Shown piece after piece: positions 57,918-64,000 of a DNA stretch of 64,000 nucleotides. Source of the DNA: Flammula alnicola (taxonomy: Eukaryota; Basidiomycota; Agaricomycetes; Agaricales; Strophariaceae); NCBI GenBank assembly GCA_015499995.1, contig JADNRV010000081.1, positions 62,001-126,000 of the forward strand, written 5' to 3'. The notes below the pieces were generated by a model. It did no database searches and was not told the DNA's origin. It saw nothing but the letters and a program-made list of their open reading frames with translations. The first letter of the stretch is position 1. Each line of letters begins with the position of its first letter. A program made the translations under genes and the position numbers.

Positions 57918-58429
57918 ATCCAGCTGGATTTTTCTTTTTGACACGACCCTCTCACGATACCCTTTGTACAGTATATTTTTGGAGTGCTCATTTACTATCC
58001 CACTCCCACACATTTCGAGCTATTCTTTTTCGCTTCCATCGTTTTGTTTTCGTGCTTTGTGTTTTCTGCGTTGTGTAACACGCTGTTTTTTGATTGAATT
58101 CGGATAAACTATAATAGGCTGATTTTGAAGAAAATAGACTAGCCATTTGTCATGTTGTATTTGTATCTTCTACTATACTTACCTCGCATCGTCACCAATC
58201 AATCTTGGGATGCAGCTGGTCTGCATTTCATTTGCAGCTCGAACAGCGGGTATTGTGTTTGGATGGGGGCATTAAATATTGAGTTCTTTAATACAACTAA
58301 TAATACAGAAATCGAAGCAATAAGGTGTAGCAAGTGGTAAGGTACAGTAACTATGACAATTGGTATAGGTAAGAGTGCATGTCCGAAATCCAAGAAAGAC
58401 CACCGCGAGCTCTCAAAAGTTCGTCAGGA
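57918..58429. other. Convergent 3' flanks
   Basis: This AT-rich stretch lies between two convergent genes. It has no coding feature. Confidence 0.45.
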
Positions 58430-59846
58430 TCACCAAAATCGTTTGCGTCGGTGAATATGAAACCTCTTGCTCTCCTTGCTCATCTGCATAGCTATGAACT
58501 TCCTTCTCTCTTGGTGGTACACATCGCTCATGTCCCGTTTCCCGACATAGTAACCACCGTCAGAGGCCGACGCCGCGGAAGGCGCAGCAGAGGCAGACGA
58601 AGGCTGAGTGGAGTTGGTGGTGGTGCTACTGGTCGCGTTGCCAGTCGGAAATGGAACACTTGGGATAGGGAGGATGGGAGATTTGGCTGAAACGTCAGCG
58701 AGGATGGGCATGGGGGCGTTCGGCGCCGGGCTGGGAATAGACAGGTAGGAGTCGATGAAGATATCGTTCTGCGCTCCGTCGATGAAGTTGTAGAGGTCAT
58801 TGTAGACTGGGGGAGAGTATGTGCCTTCGAACATCTACACGTTGATTGGTCAGTACTTCTGCACGCAACAAAGTTTATGAGAAAGTAAGAGCAACTTACG
58901 TTGTTGCGCTCGTTATTGAACCAATAGAAGGGCGTCTTGGCGCCGTAGGTGCAGTTACCGGGGACGGCCTGCATTTTCTGGTTGTCCGGGTCTGCACCAC
59001 AGCGGCGGGCAACTTTGGATGGGGCAACAGCAAAGTTGGAAGTCGAGCCTGTGACGTTGCACTTGAAGCCGTTCATGTAATCTGAAAAATAAATAAAATG
59101 AGTTCACTAGTGCAGTAAACACGAGTCGAGGAGTACGTACTCTCTTCACCGCCACTCTTGGGCTATAAAAAAATAAGCATGAGAAACGGTTCGTGACAAT
59201 AGAGTATTTAAAAAAAGCTCACCGAGTGAATCCAGAAGAAAGCACAGATACATCCACCGTCAGGACAAGGAGGCATACGCGCAGGTACCTGGAAGTCCGT
59301 GAACCTCGTCCATACGCAAGTCTGATTCACGCTGAACACGGTGAAATCCTCCGGCTGAACCGCCTGCACATCATTCTTGTACGCAATGGCCAACGAGCAC
59401 CCCTCGAGATCGTTAATACCACTGGTATGATATGCCTCGCTAGTAGATCCAGGGCAGACGTCATTGGGGTTGTTGGCTTCACGAATGTCACCTCCTTCCG
59501 AGGAGGCAAAGTACGAAGTTGCGCCTTTGTTGCAGGCGATCTCGGCCGTGGCAGGCTTGCCAGCAGGAAGCTCGAAAATGTCTCCGGCATTGGGTGGGTA
59601 GTCGAGATGGTTGTGGAACCACCACTCTGTAAAGTTCATGTTTTTTATTGGCACGACCGGTCGGTTATCATAAGGGAAAGTCTGGGTGGTAACGTTGAAT
59701 CCGAAAATGGCTGGATGCCAGAGGCTTTAAAGGTCCGAAAAATGTCAGTTTTCTGGAGCCAAAGTATAAGAGCAAGCAGACGCACCAGAGTGTCCAGACA
59801 CTCGCGGCAAAATCGCAAAGACGGCGAAAGATATAACAGCCAACAT
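58430..59846 (-). CDS. AA14-type lytic polysaccharide monooxygenase, secreted
   Basis: This is a copper enzyme family acting on xylan-coated cellulose. Five exons (59846-59786, 59724-59223, 59162-59141, 59081-58900, 58834-58430). The signal peptide [18 protein letters not shown] is followed by His, which would be the N-terminal copper ligand after cleavage. Family blocks follow in order: [131 protein letters not shown] and [20 protein letters not shown] Ser/Thr/Pro/Ala-rich linker and a basic tail ([10 protein letters not shown]) extend it. Total 1172 nt is one base short, probably at the exon 1 donor (CTCTGGTGCG). Exon 3 is only 22 nt. Confidence 0.88.
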
Positions 59847-60328
59847 ATTAGAAAGTGATGGTCGTGAAATTTACGTCTAGTCGTTAAATGGAACCCCAGG
59901 ACCCAAAGGAAAGTTGAAAAAGAAAACAATCTAGTCCACCAGTGGAAGCGCGTGTAGGGGGAAACATGTTAGTCGCGCTAGATCTTATACGGAGGGAGCA
60001 CAATAGTGTTGAAGAACAAATGGGTTGCATTCTCATTGTATTATGTAATCTAAACTTTGGAACACAAAGTTCGACAAACTCAGGGTCAGGCCAAATTTGG
60101 CCATATTCATCTTTCGTCGCAGCACATCCCTTCAACCAACATCGCTACTTTTACTAGAATAATGGTCTATCATGGTCGAGTTGTTCCAATTAGCCTCAGT
60201 CTCCTGTAGACGTAGATATATGCACATTATATTGTCCCAGTTCTGATTTTTCAAGAAAAGTCAAGATTTATAGCTGCTTCAAGTTCAGCCTCACGACATC
60301 CATGTCCAGGGAAACAGCAGACCCCATC
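59847..60328. other. Intergenic region
   Basis: This is the promoter region of the AA14 gene and the 3' flank of the next gene. No feature is resolved. Confidence 0.4.
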
Positions 60329-61419
60329 CTACTCTGCGCTTTCTGCGTCTCCGCCATCAAAGGTTTTTCCATTTTCATCTGACGCCATGTCCTGATACTT
60401 TCGCTTGCATCCACATTTTTGGCCATTGTTTCGGTTCTGACTGTTGCCCTGCTCGCGTGAAGTTGCCTCGATATTTTTAATCGCAGTGTCGCTAGTATCT
60501 CTGATGTGCCTTCTCTCTTGCTTGACTCTGAGTCCTCGGGTCTTGCCATTGGAGGTTACTGATGCTTCGCGCTATCGTGTAATATTTAGCTGTATGCCCC
60601 AAAAACCCATGAATATTAGTACCCACCGTCTCTGAGTCTGGCGGCTTGCGAGGGCGTTCTGGGGTTAAAGACCTAGAAGAGGAAGAGTCCTGACTTGCAG
60701 CATCAGCCGAGTCACTATAACTTGAATCTTCTTCATCAGTGTCCTCCTCCGGTTTGTAGTCCTTGTCGGACTCGCTATTGTCTTCGCCTTCTACGGATGT
60801 ATATCGTGAGATTTTTTTCGTTTCACATGAATCGCCTCCGATTTTCGCCTGTCTATCATTGATCCATGCTATCTCTTCCAGAGTCAAGCCTTCGCGATTG
60901 GCTGGGAAAAGGAGCCGAGGACTGAATAATCTCCGGCCTTGAAGCTTGGCCCATTTTCTTCGCAGACCGAGCGCCAATATAGGTGATGGCATACTTTTGG
61001 CTAGAAGTTCCGAGTCGTTTCGAGAAAAATACACGGTTTCTAAAAAATGGATGGGGGAGTTCTCGAAAGCGATTTGCCTTGTCCATTTGCCATGCACCGT
61101 ATGCCCAGCAGGATCTCCATTCGCCATTGCGAAGCCTTTGATATATGTTGGCGATCCTGGGGGGCTTCATGTCGATGTAGATATCTCCTGGCTCCACATA
61201 CTGGAGGTCTGTTGGAGGCGGCCCCATACCACGTATCTCCCAGTAATAAACTGTTGAGGGCTTTTCAGGGTCGGCGGCATACATGTATTTACCGCGTGCA
61301 ATAAGACGCTGGAGGTCGGGAACGTTTATTGAACGCTTCTCAATAATAAAATCTGGGTTTCGACGAGAGATTGGTCTCTGGTTCAATACCCAAGGATTTG
61401 GGAGGACGTGGTGAGCCAT
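60329..61419 (-). CDS. Hypothetical protein with acidic low-complexity region
   Basis: Not recognised. A start at 61419 gives MAHHVLPNPWVLNQRPISRR. DLQRLIARGKYMYAADPEKP and VEPGDIYIDMKPPRIANIYQ follow, resembling small globular modules seen in mushroom hypothetical proteins. A different frame then takes over (ALGLRRKWAKLQGRRLFSP, EGLTLEEIAWINDRQAKIGG) and leads to the acidic run GEDNSESDKDYKPEEDTDEE and SSSRSLTPERPRKPPDSET. The switch occurs between ~60.95 and 61.1 kb without a clear intron, so a single-base loss is likely. A last exon ending at 60329 (VKQERRHIRDTSDTAIKN) is possible. The C-terminus is uncertain. Confidence 0.5.
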
Positions 61420-62484
61420 CGGACGTGACAAACCCAGATATCGAATCAGACCACGGTGGGCACAATAGAGAGGGAAGCGTGAAAGGGAATAGGGTTTTAT
61501 TGAAGGCCTTAAATACCCAACATCATAAACGATGTACACGTACATACTCGGGAATGGAATACCGTACTTTACTTAGAAAAGGAAACACTGTAAGACGCTT
61601 CCAAAAATAGCACTGCGTGTCTTTTTAGATGTACTAGGACTCGTTACATAAATCTGGATTGGATAAAATTGTGTCGTAACTGCAATCTTGTACCCAAGGA
61701 CCGCCCTTTTCGTCAGTCATTATGCCACCTTTTTTCAGTTGGATCTTTTGTTAGTTAAACAACTGCCCGTGAGGTATTATTAGTATCATTGTTGTAATGC
61801 AGACTCCGATGAATTCAACGTTAAACAACATGGGGCCCTTACTGCGGTATTGAAATGGAAAGGCTCTTCAGACGTCGAGACCACAAAAAGCTGTTGTAGT
61901 TACAGTACTTCGATAATTTTGAGTGGCCACCGATAATTTGAGGATAACCCGCCGTGCGGCGTTAACGGGCGCTAAACACACGCTTCACGCTTGAATTGTC
62001 GAGCACATGTTATTCGCAACTGACTCAGGCACGAATGTTAATGAACAGACACTGGCACCCGTATATGCACTCATTGAATGCAACCTATCTTCCTTGCTTT
62101 AAATTCGCACCTCCGTTAAGAATGTTCCCCTCATGCGATACGGGTCAACTACTGTAGTTCTACTATTTTACAAAAGGTCTCACCATACAGCGGAATTTCA
62201 TTCTCTTGCTATAGCAACGAAGCAGCCTCTGCCCAGCCTAAACCAAACAGATTCCTCGCAAAGCAGCCTTAATGTCACGTCTTCTACACTGCCTCGGATT
62301 ACTCAATAAGACAGAATCTGGCTATGGTATTACTACGTGAAAACTTCCCCGGTGACAACCGCCTTCATTGAAGTCATACAGTTTGAACATTGATTAATCT
62401 TATTGTACGCCGAACAACCTGGAAACAGCTCCGAGTCATTTCTAGAGTGGTGGAAAACGAGGTCGAGGGGGAAAAATTACAAGT
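61420..62484. other. Intergenic region
   Basis: No gene is supported in this ~1 kb upstream of the second tRNA-Lys copy (downstream on the plus-strand axis). Confidence 0.4.
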
Positions 62485-62584
62485 AGCCCACCGCGAGGGT
62501 CGAACTCGCAGCCTTCAGATTCCAATGGAACGAATGGAACACCGCCTAAGAGTCTGACGCTCTATCCGATTGAGCTAGGCGGGC
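62485..62584 (-). tRNA. trnK-CUU: tRNA-Lys(CUU) with a different intron
   Basis: It has the same acceptor stem, D arm, CTT anticodon and T arm as the copy at 33016-33114. The intron in the anticodon loop is ~26 nt and unrelated (GGCGGTGTTCC...). One base before the anticodon stem also differs (GCGTCAGA versus GCATCAGA). The 3' flank TACTTGTAATTTTT resembles the other copy's TACTTGATAATTTTTT and provides the T-run terminator. Confidence 0.93.
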
Positions 62585-62919
62585 CATGATTGCTAAGCAT
62601 TAGCATCTATATGATCGGATATTTGCATCCGAGATTTTGTCCGATTATCGTGTACGCGCTATACAGTACGCGCATTCTTTCTTTTTCTTCCTTCCCTACC
62701 TCCACTACATCTCACAAAAATACACTCCTTCAAACTCGAAAACCCCGACCTCCAGGCCAAGATGATCCAAACCATAAGCGAAATCGAGGTGCGGTTTGTC
62801 TTTATTTGCTACCACTACTGACTGATCGAATAAAGATTGCTTTCCAGAGAGCCTCAGCTCGTCAAAACTTGTCCAGCTGACGCCGTTCCTGCTTCTAGTG
62901 TGTGTGCCAAGGTGATGCA

Positions 62920-63150
62920 CATTGCCCATTACTTATCCGACGACCTTGGCTTTATGCTCGGGATTGTTAAACCTTGCAAGAATCTTGCACTGATGCCACC
63001 GGTGTAATGCACAAGTTCGCACAACTCTAGTTGAGCCTAATTGACATCTTCAATGCGACGTTGCCCATTATCCTACCGACCTTGGCTTTATGCTCAGGAC
63101 TATTCAACCTCGGAAGAATCTTGCACCGATGATCGCAACTGCCCTGGTAT
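62920..63150 (+). repeat. Two-copy diverged direct repeat, ~139-bp period
   Basis: Copy 1 (62920-63001) and copy 2 (63059-63140) share TTGCCCATTA, GACCTTGGCTTTATGCTC and AAGAATCTTGCAC in order with a few substitutions. It is non-coding as far as can be seen. Confidence 0.7.
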
Positions 63151-63277
63151 AAGTTGGACGGCGCACTTCAGCATTAAAAGCGCAATTGCGATTGATTGAT
63201 TGCCCACTAGCAATGCTTCATCCCGCCGAGGTCAGATTTCTGTATCTCGATGTTTCTTCCTTGCTTAAGTCAGTTAC

Positions 63278-63600
63278 AAGGTCGAGACCCTCCCCACCAG
63301 CGAAATTCTCAACCTAGACGAGGTCACGCCATTCAGCGAGACAGTTGCGAGGTATAGCTCTTATAGCGAAGCGTCAGTAGCTGCTTGTACATGGGTCGAC
63401 AATGGCAAGGTCACTGGAAGACCCCAGGTGGACCCTAAGGATCTTGTCTTGTTACGAGGTACATGCATCGTAACATATTCATGCACATTCTCTTACATTT
63501 CATGTCTAGCAAAGTAGGGCCTCACGAGGGCCCATTGTTGGTAAAATTTCCAGGGTCTGCCAACAATGGTGCTACCGTCATCTTCATCTTTAGGCCTGGG
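63278..63600 (+). pseudogene. Possible gene fragment
   Basis: Protein-like pieces separated by plausible introns read VETLPTSEILNLDEVTPFSE, SEASVAACTWVDNGKVTGR and PQVDPKDLVLLR. After an intron (63459-63510), GPHEGPLLVKFPGSANNGA follows and then a stop. I do not recognise it. It may be an incomplete or decayed gene entering from the unseen right side or starting near 62761. Confidence 0.25.
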
Positions 63601-64000
63601 TATTAAAAAGGCAGCGGTATAGTTGAGGACTTGATACGCATCGACAACGACAATAAAGGAAAGGGCATCCACTTCAAGCCAAGTTCAGGAAGAATACCTC
63701 CGACAAACTTGCAGCTGTCATTTTACCCACCGTTAACCTGAACCCAAACAGCGCGACTTGCTTTACTCTGATTATCTCAAGGCGTTGGCGAATAGGTCCC
63801 CATCGTTCATTTGGGGATAAGTCGGGTGGAGGGGAGTCCGGGTGTATGTTTGGGATGTAGGGACGTTGACGGACATCCCGTGTTGTCTTTGAGAGATCTT
63901 GGAAGGATGATATACGGTATTGGTTGGGCAAATGAGGAGCCCCTCCGAGTCCTGAGCTGGTGTTGACGAAAATTTGCAGTCACATAGCCCGTTGATGGCA

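Larger units (their letters stand above)
62585..64000. other. Right end, poorly resolved
   Basis: There is a short ATG-led segment (62761: MIQTISEIE then a GTGCGG donor), a diverged direct repeat (separate entry) and a possible gene fragment (separate entry). None could be linked into one model. The minus-strand frame 63674-63931 has no recognisable domain. Confidence 0.3.

Overview
The window is nuclear DNA of a filamentous basidiomycete, most likely an agaricomycete mushroom. The evidence is very intron-dense genes with 50-60 nt GT-AG introns, two DUF6534-type multi-helix membrane proteins, a DUF6729-like AT-hook protein, an AA14-type copper monooxygenase (a wood-decay enzyme family), a CaaX pheromone-like mini-gene and a remnant of a LINE-type reverse transcriptase. 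No organism name can be read from the sequence. I rebuilt gene models by hand from splice sites, reading frame and recalled family conservation. No search was run.

Layout. 0-8 kb: 3' truncated glutamyl-tRNA synthetase (-), ABHD11-like hydrolase (+), a hypothetical protein (-), cyanase (-), SDHAF3/ACN9 (-) and a LINE remnant (-). 8-11 kb: gene-poor. 11-18.5 kb: DUF6534 protein (+), DUF6729/AT-hook protein (+), F-box-like protein (+). 19-25.5 kb: pheromone-like precursor (-), DUF1479 oxygenase-like protein (-), divergent beta-tubulin (-). 27-32.6 kb: transketolase-like enzyme (+) and homogentisate 1,2-dioxygenase (+). 33-40 kb: a tRNA-Lys, a dispersed repeat and two head-to-head G-domain GTPase genes. 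The + strand GTPase gene carries a 1.77-kb tandem array of intron-like units. 40-49.5 kb: mostly non-coding, with a second copy of the dispersed repeat, a small two-exon ORF and a second DUF6534 gene (-). 49.5-64 kb: flavin monooxygenase (+), a disordered protein with an N-terminal membrane segment (-), a MITE candidate, a frame-broken Ser/Pro-rich region (+), AA14 LPMO (-), a hypothetical protein (-), a second tRNA-Lys (-) and a poorly resolved right end.

The genes are mostly independent housekeeping or accessory genes, not a pathway cluster. HGD belongs to tyrosine catabolism, cyanase to cyanate detoxification, and SDHAF3 to assembly of respiratory complex II.

The most unusual object is the array at 37.76-39.53 kb. 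About 27 tandem units each look like a complete ~65-nt spliceosomal intron (GTGAGT start, CTGAC branch-like site, CAG end). Neighbouring units are separated by variable spacers that are exactly one codon long in 19 of 28 cases. The array lies between two codon boundaries of the GTPase gene. Splicing from the first donor to the last acceptor, or keeping any set of 3-nt spacers, therefore leaves the reading frame intact. The window is also rich in other microexons (6, 10, 12, 14, 22 and 24 nt) and has one GC-AG intron. Several genes show single-base losses, mostly next to short base runs, so a sequence-accuracy caveat applies throughout.
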